Assembly (NCBI GenBank): GCA_947630115.1
Contig: CANRGG010000003.1
Span: forward strand, 21,234 to 85,233
Length of the DNA: 64,000 nucleotides
Direction: 5' to 3'
Source of the DNA: an uncultured Clostridia bacterium
Lineage (GTDB): Bacteria; Bacillota; Clostridia; Christensenellales; Borkfalkiaceae
Numbering within the stretch: the stretch's first letter is position 1; each line of letters opens with the position of its first letter. The notes under the pieces are model-generated. The model made no database searches. It was not told the DNA's origin and worked only from the letters and a program-made list of their open reading frames with translations. This document shows positions 9,568 to 18,007 of the stretch, one piece after another. Both the position numbers and the translations under genes were made by a program.

Positions 9568-11253
9568 TTACTTTTCCTCCGTAATTTTTCCGTCTTTGAT
9601 TTTGTAAATTCTGTCCGCGATCGCCATGGTACTCTCGCGGTGCGACACGAGAAGAATGCTCTTTTTGCGCTTTTGCTCTTTGAGCGCTTTTAGGATGATC
9701 CCCTCGTTGATACTGTCCACATTGCTTGTCGGCTCGTCGAGAAGAATGAGCTCTGCGCCCGAAAGGAACGCTCGAGCAAGACCGATCCGCTGTTTTTCGC
9801 CCGCAGAAAGATTGTCGCCGAGTGCCCCCACTTCCGTCTGATAGCCATCGGGCAATGTCATAATAAAGTCATGAATGGAAGCAAGGCGGCAAGCGTTTTC
9901 GATTTCTTTCATGGTAGCGTCAGGCTTTGCAATGCGCAGATTTTCCTCTATCGTTTCGTCAAAAAGGTAGGTCGTCTGCGACACCATCGTCACGTTCGCA
10001 AGCAAATTGTCGCTGTCAACTTCGTCAATATCGATACCGTTATACTCGATTCTTCCGCTGTCTTTTTGCCAAAAACGAAGCAACAGTTTTAAGAGCGTAC
10101 TCTTTCCGCAGCCGCTCTCCCCCACGATCCCGATGATCTCGCCCTTCTTTGCATTCAGACAGATATTTTGAAGTACAGGTGCGTCTTTTTCGTATCCGAA
10201 AGACAGATCATTGACTTCGAGATTTTCATAGTCAAACTTCTTGCCGCTTTGTATCGGACGAATGGCGGGCTGCTCGGCAAGCAAATTCAAAACTCTGTCG
10301 CCGCTCGCAAAGGTCTGCGTGAGATTACCGGGGAGAGCCGACACCGCAATGACGGGACCGAAACTTGAAAAAACGGCAACAACTCCCACGATCATAAATC
10401 CGACAGAGAGCATATCGAAATGAACAAGCAAAATGCCGACCGTAAGGGTTATCAAGATAAACAGCGAGACGAGAAGCTCGGTAAACGAGCTCGCCCTCGT
10501 CGAAAGGTGCTTCATTCTTTTCGTTTCTTTCAGGAGCTCGTTTGAACGACGATTGACTTCCGCTTTGCGTTCTTCTCCCGCATGATTCAAAACGATGTCT
10601 TTAATGCCCTTGATACTGTCGAGAAAATAGGCATTGAAAGAAGCAAATTCCGCACGGTATTTCACACCGCTCTCTTTAAGTCGCCCCGAAGAAATAAGCG
10701 GCACAATGACGCCGATCGTGAGGTAGCCGACAAGCGCGACGAGCGCAAGATACCAGCTTGAAACAAACCCGACAAACAAGAGAACTGCAATCGACACGAT
10801 GAACGCAATGCAGATCGGCGAAATGGTATGCGCATAGAAGACCTCGAGTGTTTCTATGTCCGAGGTGATCATCGCAATGATACTGCCCTTTTGCTTGCTT
10901 TCGAGTTTTGCGGGACACAAGATACGAAGCGCGCCGAAGATCTTATCCCGCAAAACCGCCAAAAGTCGGAAGGCAATATAGTGATTGCTGTACTGCTCCA
11001 AATAACGCAGCAATCCGCGAAGCAATCCACACCCGACCGCAAGTCCGATGATGAAGCCGTAAGACAGCGTTATACTCTCGCCAAGTGCTTTCGCAACGCC
11101 CAAAGCGCCGAATATCGTCACGCCCATCGCGGCGACAAATCCGAGACTTCCGTTGATTACTGCAAGCAACATAATGTAAGCAAGAGACCCGAGCAAGAGG
11201 ATCAGGCTTGCCATGATCTTAATTCCGCTTCTGCGTAACTTTTTCTTACTCAT
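9568..11253 (-). CDS. ABC transporter, fused permease/ATPase (CydC/IrtB-like half-transporter)
   Basis: 561 aa; six-TM exporter-fold domain then GIVGESGCGKST, LSAGEKQRIGLARAFLSGAELILLDEPTSNVD. Confidence 0.85.
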   Translation of the reverse strand: MSKKKLRRSGIKIMASLILLLGSLAYIMLLAVINGSLGFVAAMGVTIFGALGVAKALGESITLSYGFIIGLAVGCGLLRGLLRYLEQYSNHYIAFRLLAVLRDKIFGALRILCPAKLESKQKGSIIAMITSDIETLEVFYAHTISPICIAFIVSIAVLLFVGFVSSWYLALVALVGYLTIGVIVPLISSGRLKESGVKYRAEFASFNAYFLDSIKGIKDIVLNHAGEERKAEVNRRSNELLKETKRMKHLSTRASSFTELLVSLFILITLTVGILLVHFDMLSVGFMIVGVVAVFSSFGPVIAVSALPGNLTQTFASGDRVLNLLAEQPAIRPIQSGKKFDYENLEVNDLSFGYEKDAPVLQNICLNAKKGEIIGIVGESGCGKSTLLKLLLRFWQKDSGRIEYNGIDIDEVDSDNLLANVTMVSQTTYLFDETIEENLRIAKPDATMKEIENACRLASIHDFIMTLPDGYQTEVGALGDNLSAGEKQRIGLARAFLSGAELILLDEPTSNVDSINEGIILKALKEQKRKKSILLVSHRESTMAIADRIYKIKDGKITEEK

Positions 11254-12968
11254 AATGCGTAGCCCTCCTCTAACTGTTTTTGCGCAGCATACAATCTCTC
11301 ATAGCCTTTTCTTTCACTCATAAGCCCGTCGTGCGTACCGCATTCCTTGACTTCGCCGTCCTCCATATAATAAACGGTGTCGGCGGGAACGACATTGGCA
11401 AGCCTGTGCGAAATGACGATAACGCTCTTTTCGTTTGCGAGCGCACGGATATTCTGCATAATGATCGCTTCGCTCTCCACGTCGATATTGCTCGTCGCCT
11501 CATCGAATACGAAGATGTCTTTATCCGAAACAAGGTTGATAGCTAATGCAAGTCTTTGCTTTTGTCCGCCCGAAAGATTGGCGGCATCCTCCGTGATCAC
11601 TTTGTCAAGTCCGCCGTTTTCTTCGATGAACTCACGAAGATTGACCTTTTCAAGCGCCGCATAAATTTCCTCATCGGTTACGTTTTTCTTTGCAAGTCGA
11701 AAATTCTCTTTTACGCTCGCATTAAATATGTACGTGTTGTAGCTTACGACCGCAAGATGACCGTAATAATCTTCTCGATTTAGCGTTGCAAGCGGCTTGC
11801 CGCCGACCGTGACTTCCCCCTCTTGTGCACGGTGCGCTCCTATAACGAGATTTACGACCGTACTCTTTCCGCATCCGCTTTCGCCCACGATCGCCGTCAT
11901 GCCCTTTGCGGGAAACGTCATGCTCACGTTTTTGAGTACGTCCCGCTTTCCATCATAGGAAAAGGTCACGTTTTTAAGACACAGGTCTTTATTTTCCACT
12001 TTTTCGCTCCCCCACTTTGGCTCCGGCATTTCAAGAAGGGAGAGGATTTTCTTGCCTGCGCTTGCTCCGTTCATTGCCACATGAAACGCCGAGCCGAACG
12101 CACGGAGCGGCAGGAAGAACTCCACCGCAACCAATGTCACAAACAGAGCGGCAATGGGAGATAGCCCCCAATACGCCGTACCGCAAATTGCAAGAGCGAT
12201 TCCCGCGCCTGCGCCGCCGTAAGCGACGAGATCCATAATCGTCGTGCTTGCAAGTTGCATAACAAGCACTTTCATTGTGATCTTTCGGAACTCTTCCGCA
12301 CTCTCGTTCATCTTCTTGTGCTGACGGGCGTCTGCACGGAAGATTTTAAGTTCTTTCAGTCCTTGTGTGCTGTCAAGAAATTTGTCGCCCATCGAGATGT
12401 ACTTGTTCCAATACTTTGCAAAAATCTTCTTCGCCCACTTACTGACCGCAACGATCGAAACGGGGATAAGCGGGACGCAGGCAAGCAACACAAGGCTCGA
12501 CCGCCAATCGACAAACACGGTGATGAGAAAGAGTATAATCGGCGCAAGCATCGAAAAGAAGAACTGCGGGATATAGCTCGAAAAGTATAAATCGAGTTGT
12601 TCCACGCCCTCCATACTCACCTGCGTAAGTCCCGCCATATTCATTCCGTCGGTGGATTTTACGCCGAGAGTTACGATCTTTTCGTACACTCTCTCCTTCA
12701 AATCTTTTTTGACTTTGCGCCCAAGTAAATCTTTGACGTCGCCTACAAGCCGTGAGCAGGTATAGCGGACGAGGATACAGACGACTGCCGCTATCGCAGG
12801 ATAGACGAAGTTTACGATCTCCGCGTTCTCGACGAGCAGCTTTATCGCCCAACAAAGACTCGCCGTGATACCGACATTCGCGAAAAGTCCCAAAACTTGC
12901 AAGAAAACCGTAATAAATATGTACTTCTTGTTGCCGCCAAGGAGCTTGAAAAGATTTTTATCTAACAT
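11250..12968 (-). CDS. ABC transporter, fused permease/ATPase (CydD/IrtA-like half-transporter)
   Basis: Start at MLDKNLFKLLGGNKKY; AIVGESGCGKST, LSGGQKQRLALAINLVSDKDIFVFDEATSNID; 4-nt overlap with downstream partner. Confidence 0.85.
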   Translation of the reverse strand: MLDKNLFKLLGGNKKYIFITVFLQVLGLFANVGITASLCWAIKLLVENAEIVNFVYPAIAAVVCILVRYTCSRLVGDVKDLLGRKVKKDLKERVYEKIVTLGVKSTDGMNMAGLTQVSMEGVEQLDLYFSSYIPQFFFSMLAPIILFLITVFVDWRSSLVLLACVPLIPVSIVAVSKWAKKIFAKYWNKYISMGDKFLDSTQGLKELKIFRADARQHKKMNESAEEFRKITMKVLVMQLASTTIMDLVAYGGAGAGIALAICGTAYWGLSPIAALFVTLVAVEFFLPLRAFGSAFHVAMNGASAGKKILSLLEMPEPKWGSEKVENKDLCLKNVTFSYDGKRDVLKNVSMTFPAKGMTAIVGESGCGKSTVVNLVIGAHRAQEGEVTVGGKPLATLNREDYYGHLAVVSYNTYIFNASVKENFRLAKKNVTDEEIYAALEKVNLREFIEENGGLDKVITEDAANLSGGQKQRLALAINLVSDKDIFVFDEATSNIDVESEAIIMQNIRALANEKSVIVISHRLANVVPADTVYYMEDGEVKECGTHDGLMSERKGYERLYAAQKQLEEGYAL

Positions 12969-13177
12969 TTCCCCCCTCCTTTTCGATTGCCGTTTACGAT
13001 CAAAAGAACCAGCCCGTAAAGGACATCGAGATTGATGAAGATCGCCACAATGGAAGTCAGATACATATCGGGATTTGTTGCCGACTGCGCTTCGGGATAG
13101 CAAACAAGGAGCGTTACAACTTCCGCAAGAAAGAGAATTCCCGCGATGATGAGTTCAAGCAGCATTCTTTTTTTCAT
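12962..13177 (-). CDS. small membrane protein (two TM segments)
   Basis: 71 aa MKKRMLLELIIAGILFLAEVVTLLVC...VLYGLVLLIVNGNRK; overlaps neighbours as in an operon. Confidence 0.65.
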   Translation of the reverse strand: MKKRMLLELIIAGILFLAEVVTLLVCYPEAQSATNPDMYLTSIVAIFINLDVLYGLVLLIVNGNRKGGGKC

Positions 13178-13511
13178 GGTTTATGTTCTCCTTTTCGATT
13201 TTCTTATTTTCTCGTTTAGTTTCAATGAGGTGTCGCATGGCAAGGATGGGATGGGAAAACACGATACGAGGCCCGCTGTATCTCATCACAGCTCGGATCT
13301 TTTCCCGCATATCCGGTTTGTAGCAGTGGATCGAACAATTCGAGCAAAAGGGCTTGTTACTCCCATGCGGACACTTTTCTCGCCGCAATTTTACATAGTC
13401 CAAAAGCTCCCTGCACTCTTTGCAAAGCGCATGTTTGCGGGTTTTATGGTTCCCTTTGCAATACTTCTCGATCATAAGTCGGACAACTTTGAGTTCTCTT
13501 TCCTTATCCAT
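13155..13511 (-). CDS. nitrous oxide-stimulated promoter family protein (YgbA_NO-like)
   Basis: Cys-rich HALCKECRELLDYVKLRREKCPHGSNKPFCSNCSIHCYKPDMREKIRAVMRYSGPRIVFSHPILAMRHL. Confidence 0.8.
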   Translation of the reverse strand: MDKERELKVVRLMIEKYCKGNHKTRKHALCKECRELLDYVKLRREKCPHGSNKPFCSNCSIHCYKPDMREKIRAVMRYSGPRIVFSHPILAMRHLIETKRENKKIEKENINHEKKNAA

Positions 13512-13552
13512 CTGTTTTTGTTCGCCATGGCGAACCGTCCTCCCATAAAAAT

Positions 13553-13572
13553 CGGTTAGCAGTCCCTAACCG
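13553..13572. promoter_or_regulatory. palindromic candidate operator CGGTTAG-N6-CTAACCG
   Basis: Perfect 7-bp arms, 6-nt spacer, immediately upstream of the 13155..13511 operon start. Confidence 0.45.
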
Positions 13573-13633
13573 TACGTTATAAAATATGGAGTTAAAACCA
13601 CCGTTTGATTTGTTAGCTATGGCTTACAATTCT

Positions 13634-13662
13634 GCAAAAAAGAGCGGAGCTTCTCACTCCGC
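13634..13662 (-). terminator. intrinsic terminator downstream of dtxR-like gene
   Basis: Minus strand GCGGAG-TGAGAAG-CTCCGC followed by TCTTTTTT. Confidence 0.75.
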
Positions 13663-13718
13663 AAATTATTATAGTACGATTTTTAAGGGATGTCAAACAA
13701 AATGTAAGGAGAAACTAA

Positions 13719-14081
13719 CTATTTTTTTCCGAATTTTTTTATATAATCGAACATTTCCTCGGTAATGACGTGTTCAATGCGGCAGGCATTGTCCTCGGCA
13801 AGTTCCTGCGGTGCACCCGTTCTCATCAAAAGTTCGGTGATCACTTGATGGCGTTCATAGATATTTTCCGCTTTTTCTTTCCCCTCTTTTGTAAGACGGA
13901 TCGAGCCGCCTTCTTCTACAAGAATGTATCCTTTCTTTTGAAGGTTTCCCATTGCCACCGAAACGCTCGCACGAGAATAACCGAGTTCGGCGGCAACGTC
14001 CACCGCTCGCACATTACTGCTGCGAGATTTCAGCCGCAAAATTGTTTCGAGATACATTTCTTCCGATTCGTGAACAATCAT
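13719..14081 (-). CDS. DtxR/MntR-family metal-dependent transcriptional regulator
   Basis: MIVHESEEMYLETILRLKSRSSNVRAVDVAAELGYSRASVSVAMGNLQKKGYILVEEGGSIRLTKEGKEKAENIYERH typical iron-dependent repressor HTH and metal-binding region. Confidence 0.85.
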   Translation of the reverse strand: MIVHESEEMYLETILRLKSRSSNVRAVDVAAELGYSRASVSVAMGNLQKKGYILVEEGGSIRLTKEGKEKAENIYERHQVITELLMRTGAPQELAEDNACRIEHVITEEMFDYIKKFGKK

Positions 14082-14139
14082 CAATTTCCCTCTGATTATA
14101 TTATACTGTTTTCTCCTCGTCTTGTAAAGAATTTTTGAA

Positions 14140-14170
14140 GAAAAAGACATACAATTCGTATGCCTTTTTC
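14140..14170. terminator. bidirectional terminator-like hairpin (copy 1)
   Basis: GAAAAAG-A-CATAC-AATTC-GTATG-C-CTTTTTC; second copy at 23222-23253. Confidence 0.65.
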
Positions 14171-14208
14171 AAATTGATTTGAGTCATTGCCCGAATTGCT
14201 TGTTTTCA

Positions 14209-15105
14209 CTAATTAACAAGATCGGCTTGGAGAAGCTCTTTGAAGATCACTTTCTCGATCGGCTCCTCGGTGTCGAAAGAGAGGAACGTGATCCCGCGGG
14301 AGGCACAGAAATTACTGATCCCCTCGATTGTCTCTTTGACTAATTTGCTGTATTCTTCGAGCATGGAGCGGGAAATTTTCACGCGGATATTGCGGAAGTC
14401 GTCCGCGCGTGGCGACTCGGAGTCGATGAGATTTAATCTTCCCGAATACAGCGGGTCTCGCTCTTCCTTCGTCATCACCTGTATCATCAACACTTGTCTG
14501 CGCTTATAGAGCAGGAAATTCACCCCGGGTTTCCAATCTTCCTCGGTCAAAAAGTCGGAGATGACGATGGACAAGCCGTCGTTCGTGCCCGTGTGCTGCG
14601 TTTTGGGGATTGAAGTTCCAAAATCCGCCTCGCCCTCGAATTTGATCTTTTCAAGCTGCCCGATCGCTCCGAAGAACTTATTTTTCCCGACGATGATCCC
14701 GAACGGGTCCTCCGCCTTCCCCTCTTTCAGCAAGTGAAACGACACCTTGTCCATATTTCTGATTGCCAAAAAACCGAGCGCTGCGGCAAGGCTGACTGCA
14801 TACCTCGCCTTTTCGGGGATCATGCCCATGGATGCGGAACAGTCGAGAAAAATCTGAATGTGCATTTGCCGCTCGTCGGTGTAGAGTTTGAGAAAGTATT
14901 TTTTGAGCCTCGCATACAAATTCCAATCAATACGGCGGATGTCGTCGCCGAGTTCGTAGTTTCGAAAGTCGGCAAACTCCATCGTCTGTCCGTATTTTTT
15001 GATTTGATGTTTCCCGCCGTAGTAGCCCGATAAATTTGCTTGCAAGTGCAGTGCCAAGGTTTCGAGGCGGCTGAAAAATGCGTCACTTAAAAAAGAGTTA
15101 TTCAT
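14209..15105 (-). CDS. DUF58 domain protein (vWA-like)
   Basis: FADFRNYELGDDIRRIDWNLYARLKKYFLKLYTDERQMHIQIFLDCSASM: DUF58 motif and DxSxS MIDAS. Confidence 0.85.
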   Translation of the reverse strand: MNNSFLSDAFFSRLETLALHLQANLSGYYGGKHQIKKYGQTMEFADFRNYELGDDIRRIDWNLYARLKKYFLKLYTDERQMHIQIFLDCSASMGMIPEKARYAVSLAAALGFLAIRNMDKVSFHLLKEGKAEDPFGIIVGKNKFFGAIGQLEKIKFEGEADFGTSIPKTQHTGTNDGLSIVISDFLTEEDWKPGVNFLLYKRRQVLMIQVMTKEERDPLYSGRLNLIDSESPRADDFRNIRVKISRSMLEEYSKLVKETIEGISNFCASRGITFLSFDTEEPIEKVIFKELLQADLVN

Positions 15106-15117
15106 CGTCTCCCCCCA

Positions 15118-17997
15118 TTACTTTCCGAACTGCATTTTGCGCTGCCGATACGTCCGAATGAGTTCGTGCGGCCACTTGAACTTGAATTTGCGGATCGCAA
15201 TATCCAAAAGCCCCAACACGAGCGCAAGGATCGCAAACAGGAGCTGCGGGTCATAGACGATATGCACGTCTGCAAAATAACTCAATAGTTTCTCCGCGTC
15301 ATAGACGAGCTTTTCTGTCGAGTCGGCTTCCTCCTCGATTTCACGCGTCGAGATCGAAACGAGCAGCTCTCTGCCGTCTTGAAAGGAATCGGCTCCCGCG
15401 TCATATTCTTTGGAATAGGAAAACGCCCTGTACGCAAGGATCGAGCCGCTCACCTGAGAGTCGGGAATATCATTGAAATTGGACACGCTGTTGATATTGA
15501 AATTTTCGGGGACTTTCACGACGATAATTTCATAGACGCCCGGCGTTCTATTCTCGAATGTAAAGCGGTTTCCGCTCACGGAGAGATCCCGAAGGTCGAA
15601 CTTTTCAATGTTCTTTTCGGGTCCTCTCACCATTGCGACGAGCTTTCTGTTTGACTCCTCTTGACCGTCGAACCCGTAAATACTGACCTGAGTTCTGTAA
15701 TTATCTTCGAGGATCGCAGCACTGAAAATATTTTCGGAAACTTCGGCAATTTGCGAGATCAAGTTCGTAACGACATTATGAATGATCGTACTCCCTTGAT
15801 CGCTGCTTAAAAATTGTTCCGACCAATAGCCGTTCAAATCGCACAGGAAGCTGCCGACTTTTCCCTCTCCGTACTTCCACTGCGCATAGAGCGGCACATA
15901 GTCCGCCATAAGCGAAACTTCCACGTCTCCGTAGCCTTTTGCCTCCGTCGTAAAGAAGCCTTTCATTGTGATCTTGTCAAGTTCACTTTGGTTGACTCCG
16001 CTTACGATCAAGGTATGGTTCATAATCGTCGGATGGTATTCACTCGGCACTGCTCCCGAAAGTTCGTCGAAGCCGAGATCGTCTTTGAGAATATCCGAAA
16101 ACTTATCCACGTCACCCGCCGAAATGTAGTACGCTTTGCCCCCGCCGTTATGCGCAAAATTTTCCATGTCTTGGGTGAGCTGGCTCCCGATGGACATGAC
16201 GGTTATTGTGATACCGTATTTTTCATGGTTCTCCTGCATGACAGAATTGTATTGGCTGAAACTATCTCCCGGATTTGAGTCAGACAAAAAGAGAATATGC
16301 TTTCTATCCGCGCCCTGAATGGTATTGAGGGTCTTGCACGCCAAATCAATGGAAGGCGCGTATCTTGTTCCCTGCCCGCCGCCGTCGGCAATGTGACGGA
16401 TTGCACTGACAATCTTGGACTTCTGCTTCATGGAGGTCATATCAAGCCCCACACGGTAGTTATCTTCGAGCGACAAAACGCCTACTTGGTCGCGCGGAGA
16501 AAGTGCGTCGAGCGCGTCGATCGCGCCTTTGATCGCAACGTCGAGCGGAGAGATCCCCATTCCACCCCGATCCTCGTCCATAGAACCCGAGCGGTCGATA
16601 ATAATGGCAAGCGCAACGGGGGGCGTGTAGTCGACGGCATTGACAGGAAGCATTTTTTCAAACGTCGTCCCCGCCATGTCCTCTTTATTATAGGAATGTG
16701 CCATGGGAACATCCTCTCCCGCGGGATTTTTCCCCATGACGACGTCTCCGTTTTTATCCTTCTCTACGCCGCCCACGGTAAAGAGTCCCCCGCCGTAGTC
16801 GCTCACATAGCTTTCAAGCAGATCCTCAAAGCCGTTCGGCATATCCTTATGGGCAATGTTCACCAAGACGACTTCGTCGTACATCGCAATCGCTTCCATA
16901 TTCTTGGGAAGCTCGTTGCTTTCGATATTCACAACCGTGACGCTCAGGTATTCCGCGTCGATGGATCCCTTGATCTTTTCGACAAGCGCAGCCGACTCTC
17001 CGTTATACTTCTCCACGACAAGCATCGAGGTATATTCTTCGATCTCAAAATAGGAATAATACAAATTGTTCTCGGTGAGAGAGTCCCCCTCGCTCTCGAT
17101 GGTAAATTTAAGATCATGATGTCCCGGGGTCGAAAAGGCGTAGTTGAAATTGATGGTCTGCTCCCCGAGGACGAGGCTCAAATTCTCATGCGCGTCGGAC
17201 TGTTCGGAATATTCTCCGATGTCCGTAAATTTCAAGGAAACTTTTCCCTGATAGGTGCTTTTGAGGGTCACCTCGAACGAAACTTCCTCTCCGAGGGAAT
17301 ATTTGCGTTCGGGATAGCTGACGTTCGTGATCCACACGTCACTCTTGAAAGAGGCGGGATAGAACGAAGTGTCGATCTGTACGCCGTCCATGGAAATTCG
17401 CTTTGCAACACTCTGCGCGTCGCGGTCGGTTTCAAGTCCGTCCGAAATGAGTAAAATCTTCGCAGTATCGGGATAGTGGATGATCGCCTCATCCTCGCCG
17501 CCGCTTTGATCGAGCGTAGGGTCCCAAACATAAGTGAGCGCACCCGCAATATCGGTTGCCGTAATATCGGGACTCGGGGCTTCGAGAAATTTTTGATACG
17601 CCGATTCGGGGCTGTGCTGCCCCATGGGCAAGACGACCTTTTGGTCATATCCGAACGTCACGATAGACACATTGCTTCTTCCGTCGTTCGCGGTCAGAAC
17701 GTCATGCACCAAGTCATTCACTCTGTCCTTATAGTTTGCGCTGCTGTAAGAAGCATCGACTAAAATGACAAGCTCATTCTCTTGATTGGGAAGATCATAG
17801 GAGAAATTGATCCCCGACAGGATGAGAATACACAGCGTTGACACAACACAGTGAAGGATCAAGGAGATCACCTTGTTGCGGTTATACCGAAACCGTCTCG
17901 GTGAACGGAAAAAGAAGAAGAGAGCGATTAAGAAGGCGGGAATGATGAGAAGCAGCAGCCACCCGCTCACTGAAAAGTTGACTTTGAAATTCGACAT
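15118..17997 (-). CDS. large membrane protein with two vWA domains and a GATase1-like segment
   Basis: Start at MSNFKVNFSVSGWLLLLIIPAF; MIDAS-like VILVDASYSS and AIIIDRSGSMDEDR; terminal TM segment. Confidence 0.8.
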   Translation of the reverse strand: MSNFKVNFSVSGWLLLLIIPAFLIALFFFFRSPRRFRYNRNKVISLILHCVVSTLCILILSGINFSYDLPNQENELVILVDASYSSANYKDRVNDLVHDVLTANDGRSNVSIVTFGYDQKVVLPMGQHSPESAYQKFLEAPSPDITATDIAGALTYVWDPTLDQSGGEDEAIIHYPDTAKILLISDGLETDRDAQSVAKRISMDGVQIDTSFYPASFKSDVWITNVSYPERKYSLGEEVSFEVTLKSTYQGKVSLKFTDIGEYSEQSDAHENLSLVLGEQTINFNYAFSTPGHHDLKFTIESEGDSLTENNLYYSYFEIEEYTSMLVVEKYNGESAALVEKIKGSIDAEYLSVTVVNIESNELPKNMEAIAMYDEVVLVNIAHKDMPNGFEDLLESYVSDYGGGLFTVGGVEKDKNGDVVMGKNPAGEDVPMAHSYNKEDMAGTTFEKMLPVNAVDYTPPVALAIIIDRSGSMDEDRGGMGISPLDVAIKGAIDALDALSPRDQVGVLSLEDNYRVGLDMTSMKQKSKIVSAIRHIADGGGQGTRYAPSIDLACKTLNTIQGADRKHILFLSDSNPGDSFSQYNSVMQENHEKYGITITVMSIGSQLTQDMENFAHNGGGKAYYISAGDVDKFSDILKDDLGFDELSGAVPSEYHPTIMNHTLIVSGVNQSELDKITMKGFFTTEAKGYGDVEVSLMADYVPLYAQWKYGEGKVGSFLCDLNGYWSEQFLSSDQGSTIIHNVVTNLISQIAEVSENIFSAAILEDNYRTQVSIYGFDGQEESNRKLVAMVRGPEKNIEKFDLRDLSVSGNRFTFENRTPGVYEIIVVKVPENFNINSVSNFNDIPDSQVSGSILAYRAFSYSKEYDAGADSFQDGRELLVSISTREIEEEADSTEKLVYDAEKLLSYFADVHIVYDPQLLFAILALVLGLLDIAIRKFKFKWPHELIRTYRQRKMQFGK

Positions 17998-18007
17998 ACC
18001 TCTCCTC

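Noticed and set aside
16297-17454. 385-aa plus-strand ORF
   Set aside because: Antisense to the 983-aa vWA protein; composition typical of shadow frames.
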